Source of the DNA: Sarcocystis neurona | Taxonomy: Eukaryota; Apicomplexa; Conoidasida; Eucoccidiorida; Sarcocystidae | Length of the DNA stretch: 64,000 nucleotides | Assembly (NCBI GenBank): GCA_000727475.1 | Contig: KL647312.1 | Coordinates: forward strand, 1,748,793-1,812,792 | Direction: 5' to 3' | Notes under the pieces: model-generated | What the model saw: the letters and a program-made list of their open reading frames with translations, nothing else | Databases searched by the model: none | Told to the model about the DNA's origin: nothing | Made by a program: the position numbers and the translations under genes | Shown: positions 1 to 10,568 of the stretch, one piece after another | Numbering within the stretch: the first letter of the stretch is position 1 | How the letters are laid out: each line of letters begins with the position of its first letter

Positions 1-686
1 AGGCAGGAGACTTTTCCGACTCTGGTAAAACCCTCCCCATATATCTGCGCGCGTGCCCCTACAGGTGGAGAAACACCTATCTGCGCATATATACATATAT
101 ATGTATATTTGTATGTGTAGTGCTTTGCTCTCGTAAAACCCTCCCCACGTATGTATACGCACATGTGTGTATAGAGGGAGAGACCCGTCTCTGCATATAT
201 ATACATATATATATGTAGTGCGCCGCGACTTCTCCAGCAACTCTTCACATAGAGAGGTGTGTGTAGATAGAGCCCTCCTACGTGGTGTGAACCGAAGCGA
301 CTTGATGAGGCCGAGTCTTTTGTCTGGCACGCAATGTTCTGCGCGGCAAGTAAGTAGTGGCCTTTTATACACGCCTGCGTATATATATGTATGTAGACAT
401 TTGCATAGATCAACAAAAAAATGTCTGTACGGTAGGCACGTTCAGCTGTAGGACACCCTGACATATATATACGACGTTTCTGTCTTTGATGTGGGAGCAG
501 CAGGTATGTATCACTCGGCAGTGACAGTACGTGTCCAGTTTCTCTGTGCCCACGTCTTTGCGGGTAGCGATCTGCAGGGATTGCCGCGACGGAGTGACTT
601 TCTTGTTAATTGTGGGAGATAGAAGGCGTTTGTTTGCATGTACTGTGTGCAACTCGTTACGCGTTGTAGAAGTCTCCCTGTGAAAG
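1..686. other. Upstream intergenic DNA with microsatellites
   Basis: No convincing coding exon is seen. The stretch holds alternating purine-pyrimidine tracts (TATATA, TGTATG) around 80-120 and 185-215, and two imperfect copies of a unit that starts with GTAAAACCCTCCCC. Open frames here are short and conflict between strands. It probably contains the promoter and 5' UTR of the WD40 gene that starts at 687. Confidence 0.5.
25..215. repeat. Imperfect tandem repeat, about 108-bp period
   Basis: The 14-mer GTAAAACCCTCCCC occurs at 25 and again at 133. In both copies it is followed by a CG-rich or GT-rich spacer, the word CTCTGC or ATCTGCG, and then a CATATATATACATATATATGT-like tract. The order of blocks is conserved but the blocks are diverged, so this is an old duplication. 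Each 14-mer contains AAACCCT, the unit of the apicomplexan telomere repeat, but only once. Confidence 0.6.
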
Positions 687-3600
687 ATGGCCGGCTACGC
701 CCAGGCAGCTGCAGCTGCAGCAGAAGGCGTGTCACCAGGATGGTCGCGAAACTGCAGCAGCAACGGCCCGGGTGAGGCCGAAGGAGGAGGCGTACATCCG
801 TTGCTGACGGTGCGCACCAGCAGCAGCTTTGGCGACGACGCCGCCGCGACCGCGACTGTGGGATGTCTTTGCTTCTTGTCTCCCTCCGTCTTGGCCGCGG
901 GAGATACCGTGGGGTGCGTTTCGCTCATCGACCTGGACACGCGGCGGCCGCTTGCAGGGTTCGCAGCCGCCGTGAGCTGCGGCAGCAAAAGAAGCAGCTA
1001 CAGGCTCGAAAACAACGTGTGGGGCGTTCACGGCAAGAGCAGCAGCCGCGGTGGTGTGGGGCGTCTCTCGTGGCAGGATGAGCAAAAGCTGCGCTCGCCG
1101 CTGCTGCATATGGCTGTTATAGGAGGCCCTTCCGAACAAGCGTCTTCTCTTTCTGCTGCTGCTGATGCTGCCGCGCTGGGCAGCACGGCAACTGCCCTGC
1201 GTTGTTCTGGGGAGGTTGGTGTCGCCGCAGAGGCAGCCGGGCAGGAAGCCGCACCCTACACGGCAGCAGGAGGTCGGCTGTATGGACGACAGCTGCTGCT
1301 GCAGCAGAAAAGCTCGCTTCTATCTTTATGGGATGTAGAGTATTTAACACCCTGCTGCAGGTTTTCCACGGGCTCCTATTCGTTCTGCAAGTTCGCCCTG
1401 CTGCAGGATCCAAGGCAGCAGCACTGCCAGCAGCGGCCCAGCCACACACCGAACGACGTCGAAGCGTCGCAGGAGCAGCACCGGCAGGAGCAGGGAGAGG
1501 ACGCCGTAGGTGGGAATACGCACGATGGCCTCACAGACGACCCTGGTAAGTTACAGGCCCCCACTTCAGGCATGCACCTGCCGCAGCAGCACCAACAGCA
1601 GCAGGAGTGTGTTTAATACCGCCGGTTAATGGTTAGACGCCACCTCCCCACAACGTCAGCAACACTGACAGGCGTCCCAGGGCCGCCGGCACTCGCAGCT
1701 GCAGCAGCAGCAAGCTGGCGCCAGCGCGAGCAGCGGCGTAGCGGAAGCATCGGTGGCAGCACCAGCAGAAGAAACTGCAGGCGTCCTAGCAGCACCAGGT
1801 AGCGCGGCGTTGCCAGAGTCGTCAGCAGCAGCCATACTGAAACAGCACCTGCAAGAGCACTGCAAACACTCCTGCAGCAAGGACAGGCGCAAAAGCAGCA
1901 AGCGGAAGTATCTGCGCAGCAACTTTAGAACTCGTAGTCGTTCTGTCTTAATAACCAAAAGCACGCAGCACGCACACATCCCTTTTTCGACGGAGGGGGG
2001 CTTCACGAAGGTCGTACCTGCTGTGCTTGTGTGTGTGCCAGTAGGACGGTCTTGACGAATTTACAGAGCAGCAAGTGACTATCCTTTTTCTTCCTTTCTC
2101 CCTTTCCCTTTCTGTGTGTATACACGTAAGATACTGTCCTATCCACCTGTCCGCTGCGTAGCCAGAGGAGGTATCTCTCTCTCTTTGTATCTGTGTCCAC
2201 TTCAGTACTCAGGCAAGGCCTCTCCTGTAGCCGCTCCGTGTGCCGGTCCTCCTGCAACGTGCTGCTGTTGCCGCACGCCGTTGCTGCGCGCCGGCTGAAG
2301 GGTTTCCACTTTTTTTTCTGCTGCGTGCGTGCTGTTCCTGTACGCCGCTGCACGGGTCGACACTGCTGTTGCGTCAGTCGGCGTGTGCTCCCGCTGCCCC
2401 TGTTCTGATGGTACCTGCCTTAGGCCCTGCGATAAGCGCAGGGGCACTGCTGCTCGCCGCGCCAGTGGCCGACGCGGAGAGCATCGGCGTCTTCGATCTG
2501 CGCTGCTGCAAACAGAGGTTTGCCACGACGGGTTCGTCGCACAGTAGCAGCAGCCTCGACAATTTAGCTGCTACAGTGGCGCAGCCAGCATTGCTGTTGA
2601 AGCCCGCTGCTGCTGTTGCCTCGGCTTGCGCCCTCGCAGCGTTTCCGGCTGCCGCAGCACCAGGCGGCACTGGAACTGCTGTTTCTTCTCTGGGGGTCGT
2701 GCATGCACTCGTCGCTGCGCCCGGGAGCACGACTCCACATCCGTTGCTGCTTGCCGCCTACGAGTTCCCCTGTGTGGCTCTTTGGGACGTGCGCAACAAC
2801 AAGCAGCCCCTTTCCACCTCGCTGCTGCCTTCTCCCGCTGATGCAGCTCTCTCTTCTGCTGCTATTGCCTCGTCACGCCGCCGCGTTGCTGCCACTCCTG
2901 CTGCTCCTCCTTCTTGTCTGGCTGTATACCGCAATCAATGTTGGATAGGCTCCTTCGAAGGGGACTTGTGGGTACTGAAGCTGAAGCAGCGTACACGCAC
3001 TTTCTCCGCTCCTCTCTTGACCGTCAATTTGGTCTCTTCTGCATTCGAAGCGAATGGCACGTCTTCTCTAACAAAAAGGAAGAACAATAAGTTCTGTCAC
3101 ACGTACAGCACCTCGCAGCAATACCACGAAGGTGCCTCCTCGGTCGACGCGACACTTGTGAGGCACGGTGCTGGGCCCTCTGCATCTTCTACTGCCTGCG
3201 ACCCTGAGGCGCGTGAAGTTTCAGATGCTTCTGCAGAATCTGCTGCTCCAGTCGCAGCTGCTCTTCCATTCGCTGCGGACGTTTCCTCGTCAGTCGTAGC
3301 CCGCGACGCTGGCGCGTCCACCGAGCACGCTGTTACTTCTGAGAGGCCTGGGGCTTCGGCCGCACTAGTGCAGGCACCCCCTTCGCAGCGGCAACTGCTG
3401 CTGCGGCCTGCTGCTGCTGCCCCTGCAGTTAGTCCTCCCTCGGCGCATGCGTGTGTCTTGAGGTTACCCCATCCCGACGGAGATATAGGCAGGCAGCATG
3501 CGCTCCTGTGCACTGCCTTCCGACCCGATGGCGCCGTAGTCGGCGTAGGGACAGCCAACGGCGTGCTACACTTGTTCGAAACAAAAAGCAGAGAGTGCCT

Positions 3601-3736
3601 TGGCTCGTTGCGGCAGCACGGAGCCGAAATCAAAGCTCTTGCCTGGTGCTCCCAAACGGGTGTCCTGGCTGCAACTGCTGCAGCAGGTCGCATCGCTCTC
3701 TGGGGCCTATACCTCGACTCGTATTCACTTACGTAG
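687..3736 (+). CDS. WD40-repeat protein, GNB1L / ASTRA-associated protein 1 (ASA1)-like
   Basis: Predicted exons are 687-1545 and 2424-3736. The donor G|GTAAGT and the acceptor CTTAG|GC join in phase and give about 723 aa. WD-type strands are visible: a first blade near residues 40-90 with SLIDLDTRRPLAGF, an LWDVEYL motif near residue 215, then LLLAAYE..VALWDVRNNKQP, and two C-terminal blades (GVLHLFETKSRECLGSL; KALAWCSQTGVLAATAAAG then IALWGLY). Ending on the last blade, with the LLLAxYE..VxLWDV blade in the middle, fits vertebrate GNB1L and fungal Asa1, which work with TELO2-TTI1-TTI2 in maturation of PIKK kinases. Long Ala/Ser/Gln loops between blades make it about twice the size of GNB1L. 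An Ala-rich open frame at about 1690-2006 could be an extra exon. WD40 identity is firm; the GNB1L/ASA1 assignment is inference. Confidence 0.7.
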
Positions 3737-6700
3737 AGAATCACATGCGTGGGTACGCCGCCGCAGCACGCGGTGATGCGCACGCAGCGACGCATTTCTG
3801 TTATTACGACAACTGTGATCGGAAAAACACACACCCACATGTACCTATCTATATATTCACTTGTGTAGGGGCAGGTTCGCGTTGTTGACCGTGGTGCGTG
3901 GCTGGCAACCTGAAAAAGACTAAGAACTTCTTGCACAACGTGTTTTTGCAACGCATGCGGTTGTGCGTGGAAGCTGAAAGTTACTTTACGTATGTGTAAT
4001 TGTATTTCAATGACGGTGTATGTGTATACCTAAATTTACCTAGTCGTGCGCATATGTAGACCTAGGATGGAACGGATCGTTTGATGTGTTGCCGATTTGT
4101 CGAGACAGGAAACATGGTGCAGCATCTGCTGCGTAGTGTGCGTGCGCATGTCCTGGGTATGAGTGTGCCCCGGTGCCATGCAGTAATGATAAATGTCTAC
4201 AGAACCACCTGCAGGTTGAATCTTTCATTGTTCAGACTGCTATTTCCTGCGCTACACCACAGTAGGGGAATTCTGCGTTAAGGACAGCTGCATGCGCATG
4301 TGTATATGAATTTATTCTACGTATACGTATACGTTTGTATAGATTTGTCACCGGCGTGTGGGCGTACTTGTTATTGGTACGTCGCTCGTGTCGATGTGCT
4401 TCGTTAAGCGGCGGACGCACAGCTCGCCTTCACAACAGGAGAAAGGGCAGTGCGTCGTCGAGGCCGTTCGTGAAAGCATGCTGCTGGGCAACAGCATGCA
4501 AATGAATTCGACAGGTACACGTATACGTATAAATACATAAATACATACATATATGTGTATGTATATGTGGATATAGGCAGGCGCGTTTCTTGTATTCGGA
4601 CTCGCACGCATGCGTGCGGAGCGTATGCGGACTGGCCTGCACGCATGTGGAGCTGCACGGTAAGTCACGTGTATGTGTGCGCATCTGGGGAACACGTGAC
4701 TCGTGTTCACGCATCTGCGCTGAAAAGTTGCGTGGAATGCTTTTCAGATGCTCAGATGCCCAGGTAAGAGTTTGCAGAGTTGCACAAACCCCGCACAAGT
4801 GTACACACGCTTGCGTCCGACACGATGTTAGTACACATGCCGAAAGCGAGAACTTTCGGTCAGCATACTTAGTGGATACGGGTACGGAGAGAATCTGTGT
4901 ATATGTCCAGGCGCAGTGGCGAAAACGTGCTGAACTTCTTGGTACTTCCACATCTCGAGATATAGCAGTGTTTTAGTGTTATCCGTAGACACGCGTGCGT
5001 ATTGAGTCAGTAGAGGCATCTTTCAAAGTCACTGAGCGCTCCCGACAGATCAAAAAATATGCGTGTACATGCGTAGGCGTATGCACCTAAACCCTGTATA
5101 GACGTGTGCGCACGAGAATCTCTGAAGTAGACATTCACAAGCGCCCCTTTTTTTTCCGAAACTTGGACTTCTTGGCAACTGCTCTCGTATCGCTTGGAGA
5201 GTAATGCTGTTATCTGTGTAGGAGATGCACGCAAGCAAGTTTGTCTGTCTGTACCTGCCTGAAAAAGTAACCCACGGTATCCGACAGCCGACTTCACGAA
5301 TGCCAGTACGGCGTGCGGACAGAAGCATTGTGCAGAAACTGTAAGCAGCAGGAACTGAACTTTTCGCCGTCGTGCTGTAACTGACGTGCTGAGCGGCGTG
5401 TCTGACGAAGCGCGCCGAAAGTGACCTTTTAGTGAGAGCAAAGGGAGGGAGTTTGTTGCGTCAGCTCATCCTTTGCGAATCGACGTACATTTGCACGACC
5501 AGGATCCAATCGCAGCTACAACGTGGGATCGTTGGGAGACAGAACGCATTCTGTGTGTGCGTAGCCGAGTTCCAACAGGGGAGAGTACGTCTAGAGAAGC
5601 AAAGATAAGGTTTTGCGGTTGAACAGTAGTATCTCTCTGACTGCTGGAGCTCTGCTGCGCGTTCCATTGAGGCACTAGTGCGCAACTGGCAGTGCAGGCG
5701 GTTCAAGGTAGCGACGCTATTAATCGTACTGATGACGCGATGCTTCAACTGTATGATTCCGGCGTGCGCAGCGTAGACTTTCTTTTGCCCTCTTTCCACT
5801 CCAGTTGGAGGTTTCTTGTCAGTGAACTCCAGTCGATTCAGTGTTCGATTTTATGTAGATGAACAGACACAGGTGACACCTTGTTACGCTTACGGAAATG
5901 GGGTTCTTGTAGATGCTGACCGTAGGAGTACGTGGAGAGGCGCCGGTCTGCAGCGTGCGACGTATCACGTTGTGGAGAAGTCACTGGAAACATAAGCAGA
6001 TAGTGCGACACGAACGTTGTGTGCATGTCAAAGACAGTGAACAATGCGATGGTCCACCTGCTCGATAGCTAGTCGGCACGCCGGGCAGGTGATTCTAGTG
6101 CCTCGTCTCACAATCCACCACATTACGAAGTCTCGTTGGAAGACGGCGGAGAGAGCGAACGTTGCGTTGACATTTGGCGGAGAAGGATGTGTGGACGATT
6201 ACGTGATTGATCACGCAGAAAGCGGCGCTATTGAGACCGGCTTCTACGGGGACCTGCTCTTCCATTGAAGTGTTGCTTGAGCTGCAGTCCTACTGAACGC
6301 GGTATTTCTTATTGCGAGAGGAACTGTTTCCACAACGGGACAACGTATCCCTACGTTAGACCTGAAGTGCTGCACAGCGTTGCGCACTGCGTCTTGCTAG
6401 AAGTGGACCCCTTATATGCATCTGCATCGTGAAGGCCCTTCATCAACGACACAAGGCTGTGGTCATACACATTCATTCGAGTGCGTACATCTGTAAGATG
6501 CTCAGAAACTCAAGGCAAGTCGATAAGTGAAAGGTGAAAGTGAAGCATCTGTTTGAATACCTGGAAGCAACGCTCAAATGTACATCCTCTTTCCACAACA
6601 GTACAGCGTATACCTGAGACGGTGGAAATGGAAACAGGTCTTTTTTAAAACCGTTAACGCTACACAGTAAGATTGCCACGTTCCTCTGATAAGAGACGAC

Positions 6701-7540
6701 GATCAATAATTCTGGAAGACGACCGTCAGTTTCCAAGATCCAAGCTAATACCAACTGAAGCATACCGCTGTGCTTTACACGACACCTTAGTCGAAGCTCC
6801 ACAGTGGGTTGGAGTCAAGCACGCCGTTGTGCCTCACGTGACACCTGAGACGGAACTCCCAGCAGCTTGGACGGCACGAGTGCTTCCGCCGCGTTCTACA
6901 GTAATAGGCATCAGGGGACGATCTCATACTGCCCATTCCCCATCCGACTACCTGGAAGACCGTGATTTTATCATCTGTGCTCGGCGCGGTGTCTCCTCAT
7001 ATTTAGGTTTGCATGAGTTGGAGTCCTTCTGTCCGGCTGGTTGCACGACTCTGCGCGTACGCAGACGTGCCGCCGACTGTCCAGTGTTCAGCAAAAGACA
7101 CCACAATCATTAGCTGCATAAATGTGCTACGACGACGACGTAAAAAAACCTCACAAACGTGCAAGTACACACAACAAAATGTAGGAGCAGGCTACCGCTT
7201 TCGCAGCTGAGAAACTGGACGACCGCTGAACACGTACGGACCCACACACGCTTCTGTGGCTTCTCTGTCGACAGTAACTTCACGCACACAAGATTCGCAT
7301 GTGCGCATCTCTGAAAGTTTCGGGAAAAACGTTTGCTGGCCACGTGTTTTCATTGACACGAAAATTTGAGAACGAGTTTCACTCGCCCTTCATGGAGAGC
7401 AACTGGAGCAGGATCCCGTGCCATGGCACCTGCCACACGAGAAGTACCAGCTACAGCAGGGCAGCCGGTGGGCGTACGTTCGAAGAATAATCAAATTCAA
7501 GATTTTTTTGGTCCGTTGTACACTGTTGGAAGTCATCTTC
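3737..7540. other. Stretch without a confident gene model
   Basis: Between the WD40 gene stop and the minus-strand exon at 7.5 kb no conserved family was recognised with confidence. The segment 4290-4580 holds alternating TACGTATACG and TACATATATG tracts typical of introns or intergenic DNA here. Two open frames look more protein-like than their surroundings: 6044-6268 (+, starting with a true ATG) and 6673-7113 (+, 146 codons, no ATG, possibly an internal exon). Minus-strand frames at 5461-5799 and about 6048-6170 also look plausible. Because both strands compete, strand and exon structure cannot be settled by eye. Confidence 0.4.
6048..6170 (-). other. Possible degenerate RING-like fragment
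   Basis: Read on the minus strand this segment encodes a peptide containing VFQRDFVMWWIVRRG followed by TRITCPACRLAIEQ. The spacing from the WW-I aromatic pair to CPACR resembles the second half of a RING-H2 finger, in which HxFHxxCIxxWL precedes CPxCR. The expected first Cys and the His residues are replaced here (Leu, Ala, Gln, Phe); only the final CxxC is kept. No start codon or upstream CxxC half could be joined in frame. It may be a decayed or non-zinc RING, or chance similarity. The plus strand of the same DNA has a competing ATG-initiated frame at 6044-6268. Confidence 0.2.
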
Positions 7541-7811
7541 TCAGTCTCTTCCACCGAAGACGCCGTAGCCATCCTTCGAATTAGCAAAGCAGGCAAACCC
7601 GTCAAACACAGCCTTGTGGGCCGGGCCAAGGTCGCCGGCGTGCGCACTCTGTGCAACCGCTTCTAAGGAAGCCAGTAAAGCCGGAGCACGACACCGCAGC
7701 TCTTCATTCCATCCGTCTCGGGCTGCTTCGGTCTGTTTCAGCAGATTTAACTTCTCCACGACGCGCCAGCGTCGCTTGGTCGGGTCCAGGAGGGACGGCG
7801 GCTTCATGACG
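7541..7811 (-). CDS. Terminal exon of a small helical protein, SRA1/Sec31 C-terminal domain-like
   Basis: An acceptor CTCTACAG precedes a 90-codon exon that ends in a stop at 7541. The peptide is amphipathic and helical: a KRRWRVVEKLNLLKQTEAA stretch, then RAPALLASLEAVAQSAHAGD and LGPAHKAVFDGFACFAN. This arrangement (helix, Leu-Leu-x-Leu helix, then AGDxxxAxxxxxxL) resembles the SRA1/Sec31 C-terminal helical domain, but no signature residue proves it. Upstream exons would lie at higher coordinates; 8446-8673 (-) begins with a possible N-terminus MYARPSLISSDDVLVVEC, but the two pieces could not be linked in phase. The protein-like composition supports a real exon; the family is a guess. Confidence 0.35.
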
Positions 7812-8445
7812 CTGTAGAGACTGGAGAGTCTGTCCATTTAATATTGCGGCCGAAAAAGGCAGAAATAAACAGACACGCAAGAAAAGAGCATGAACGCCCA
7901 CTCGACGTCGACAGCCGCTACGAGAGGCGTATCAAAGAGTGCCGTGTGACCTGACTACCCACGGCGCTACACCAACACACGGCGGCCAATACAGAGTCTC
8001 AGTAGCGCACACCGAACGAAAATCACGAAGTGCCCCTGAGTCAGAAGGAGACGAGTATAAAAGAGTGTACGCGTGCGCTTGCTTGTAGACGACTTAGAAG
8101 GCTGGCAGAGCAAGTCGCTACCGCAGACTGTCCTCCGGAGCTACCGACATCCAGCCTGCTCCCTCTTCATGCGATCAGTCTACGGCGTCGCAACAGTAAG
8201 TCACGACATAGAGAAGGTAAAGAAGCCAAAATGCAGCCAGAAAGAAGTCACCAAGACAGCGTGAACCTGCAGTTGTTTCCATCCGTCTATCCTTACTTCA
8301 GCATGCGATATGCGTTTTGTTCCATGACCTCGTTGATCATCTGCATTGAGGCACATGCACAAAACCGCTAGAAGTCGGAAAAAGGCTCGGGCGCAGCGTA
8401 GACAGCCGGGAGGCCGCAACGGTAGTCGTTGTAGTGCTAGCAGTA

Positions 8446-8673
8446 CTAGCGACTTAACACAGAGTTAAGACAGACGTATAGACGTACAAGAAGCACCGAA
8501 GGCAGAGAGACACGCACGCATATCTTCAGTGGGAAAGAAGAGCTGCGCGAAATCTGGGGAAAAGGTTGCGTAGGGAGCTCGATCACTGGTGCTGCCGGCT
8601 GCACGCGTCCGTCTCCGGTGCATTCGACAACCAGCACATCGTCACTTGAAATAAGACTCGGCCGAGCATACAC
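8446..8673 (-). CDS. Possible first exon, unidentified
   Basis: An ATG-initiated minus-strand frame encodes about 50 protein-like residues (acidic and polar, then Pro-rich, ending near SRSSSFP) before it turns into Val/Leu-rich sequence that looks like translated intron. A donor-like GTGCGT lies at the transition. It is in the right place to be the 5' exon of the gene ending at 7541, but no frame-consistent junction was found. No family recognised. Confidence 0.25.
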   Translation of the reverse strand: MYARPSLISSDDVLVVECTGDGRVQPAAPVIELPTQPFPQISRSSSFPLKICVRVSLPSVLLVRLYVCLNSVLSR

Positions 8674-9770
8674 ACGTCAGAATAATCAGAGGAACGCGGC
8701 TTGATGGACGGTGGTGGGGGGAGAGCTGGACAGTTCTTTCGGCAGAACAGGTGGGGCGCCATCCACCCCTTTCGTCAACATTCACAGGTACGCAAAAATG
8801 TACCGCACCGGTGCGTTTTACCTAACTGCCGCTGTGTTCTGCGGAAAAAGACAAAATTCCAGAGAGCTTTCCAGCTGCTAAAGTACGCACGGGCGCCTCT
8901 GCGTATACAGTTCGCTACCGCCTGGTTAGTGGGTCGTGCACTTCAGCATCTTCGCCCCTACAGGTGCAGCCCCAAGTACACTTGCGCATCCTGTGCCGGC
9001 GGACGGCTGTATAGATATACAGACTGCGGCTTGCAGATAGCGACCCCACAAGACGGCAGCGGAGAGGTCAGTAAGCTCCAGGTTGATGACTCGCACACAC
9101 TCACGCAGAAGTTCGGTCCACCAAGAAACGCTGGGGAGAAGATTCGTCAAAGAGCAGAGTCACGTGCACTCGCGGGCCCCATACACACAGGGAAAAAGGC
9201 TACGCGTCTACGCGCACACATGCAAACTGCTGCGGTTTCTCGAGTCCCCGTGGGGAGATAGCAAAGACGCCGCTGTCTCGGCCAACCTGTTCGGCGCGTT
9301 CTCCCTAGAGCACAACTGTGCACGTGGAGAACATCTCACAGACAATCTACTCGCGAACAGACACGCACGTCTCTTTGCCAGAGAAAGTGGTGTATTATTG
9401 TGAGTGAGGTTCCCCGTGCACACGCGCTCGATCGGTCTCGATAACGGCTGAAGTATCACTCCGTTTCTCTCTACACCGTGCCCGCTGTTGAAGCGCTACA
9501 TGGCTACGTGTGTGCGTCAATGCACCTCGTTCGACGGCAAACAATCCGGCCAAGTCTTCCGACCGCAGCCATATGCGCATACGTACGCAGATAAACCTGT
9601 CCCCTTCCCTGTGTGCGTCGCGCAGTCGTGCATGTGCTGTTCGCTACTTGCTGCCGCCTGCGAACCCTGTCATTTCTGCTGCAAAAAACTTCTGCGCAGT
9701 CGCACTGGCTCTTCGGTCAAACAGTGTCCACGTGTGTGCGGGGAAGGGAGAAAGAGCAACACCCCAGCGC

Positions 9771-10568
9771 TCAGCTTTCTGCAGGCAGTCCGACGCAGGT
9801 GTGTACATGCGCGCCAGAATAAATGACGTAGAAAAAGAAACTCACTGCGCGCAGTTTGTTTCTTTCGCGCTGCATGTCTATCCATCCGAGCCCTCGTTTA
9901 GACTTCTGCCAGTAAGTCACAGCAGCAGTGAGGCCAGGATATCGCAGCTGGGCGCCGCGCTTAACGTTGACTTCTTGTTGAGTCACGCGCCCGTACAGGT
10001 CCTCCAACAAATCCTCTCCCTTTTCACTTGCAGCGAGCGCACCCTGCCGTACGCTGCCGCTCGACAGAAGTTTGCCTTTTCCGTCGGGTAGCACCCGAAC
10101 ACGAAAATTGGCGTCAAGTCCTGCAGGGACAAGCCACGTGTCGTCTCCTCGTCGAGAACTGCTGCCGTTCAGAGGGGCGCTGGCCCTGCTCAGGCCGCTG
10201 CTGCTGTGGTAGTGCTTCCACACAAGATCGGCTTTTTCCCGTTCGTCAGCAGCAGAAAACTTGTCAGCGAGAAGTCGCTGCTGAGCGGTCACGTCTCCCG
10301 ACACGTAGAACAGCAGCTGATCCAAATACACGTACATGTCGTGGCTGGTCATTTCCTCCCGCAGCCGCCCCTCTTCACACCGTGGACACCGCACCCAGCC
10401 CGCAGCAGCAGCTGCACGGGCCTGCTGCTCCTGCTGCTGCTGCCACGCGGCGCCAGCCGAAGACAAGCGACGCGGAATTGCAGCAGCAGGCGTCGGGAGA
10501 CCCACATATCGTTCTTCGCATGCGGTGCACCTGATGCCAAGTCCAAACACCAGCCTCAGCAGCAACAC
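9771..10568 (-). CDS. POLA1: POLA1 terminal exon: end of zinc module 2 and C-terminal helices
   Basis: The frame contains IRCTACEERYVGLPT, a Gln/Ala insert, then GWVRCPRCEEGRLREEMTSH followed by DMYVYLDQLLFYVSGDV. The last part aligns with human GPLCPACMKATL followed by SLYTQLCFYRYIFD. Further on, GEDLLEDLYGRVTQQEVNVK matches the final AEQFLSRSGYSEVNLSKLF segment. The real start is one of the AG sites at about 10530-10560, and the real end may come before the drawn stop: the last 40 residues are not family-like and another splice is possible. Confidence 0.7.
   Translation of the reverse strand: MLLLRLVFGLGIRCTACEERYVGLPTPAAAIPRRLSSAGAAWQQQQEQQARAAAAAGWVRCPRCEEGRLREEMTSHDMYVYLDQLLFYVSGDVTAQQRLLADKFSAADEREKADLVWKHYHSSSGLSRASAPLNGSSSRRGDDTWLVPAGLDANFRVRVLPDGKGKLLSSGSVRQGALAASEKGEDLLEDLYGRVTQQEVNVKRGAQLRYPGLTAAVTYWQKSKRGLGWIDMQRERNKLRAVSFFFYVIYSGAHVHTCVGLPAES

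Noticed and set aside
3097..3951. 284-codon minus-strand frame
   Set aside because: Antisense to the second exon of the WD40 gene, whose plus-strand reading has clear WD blades that end at a natural stop.
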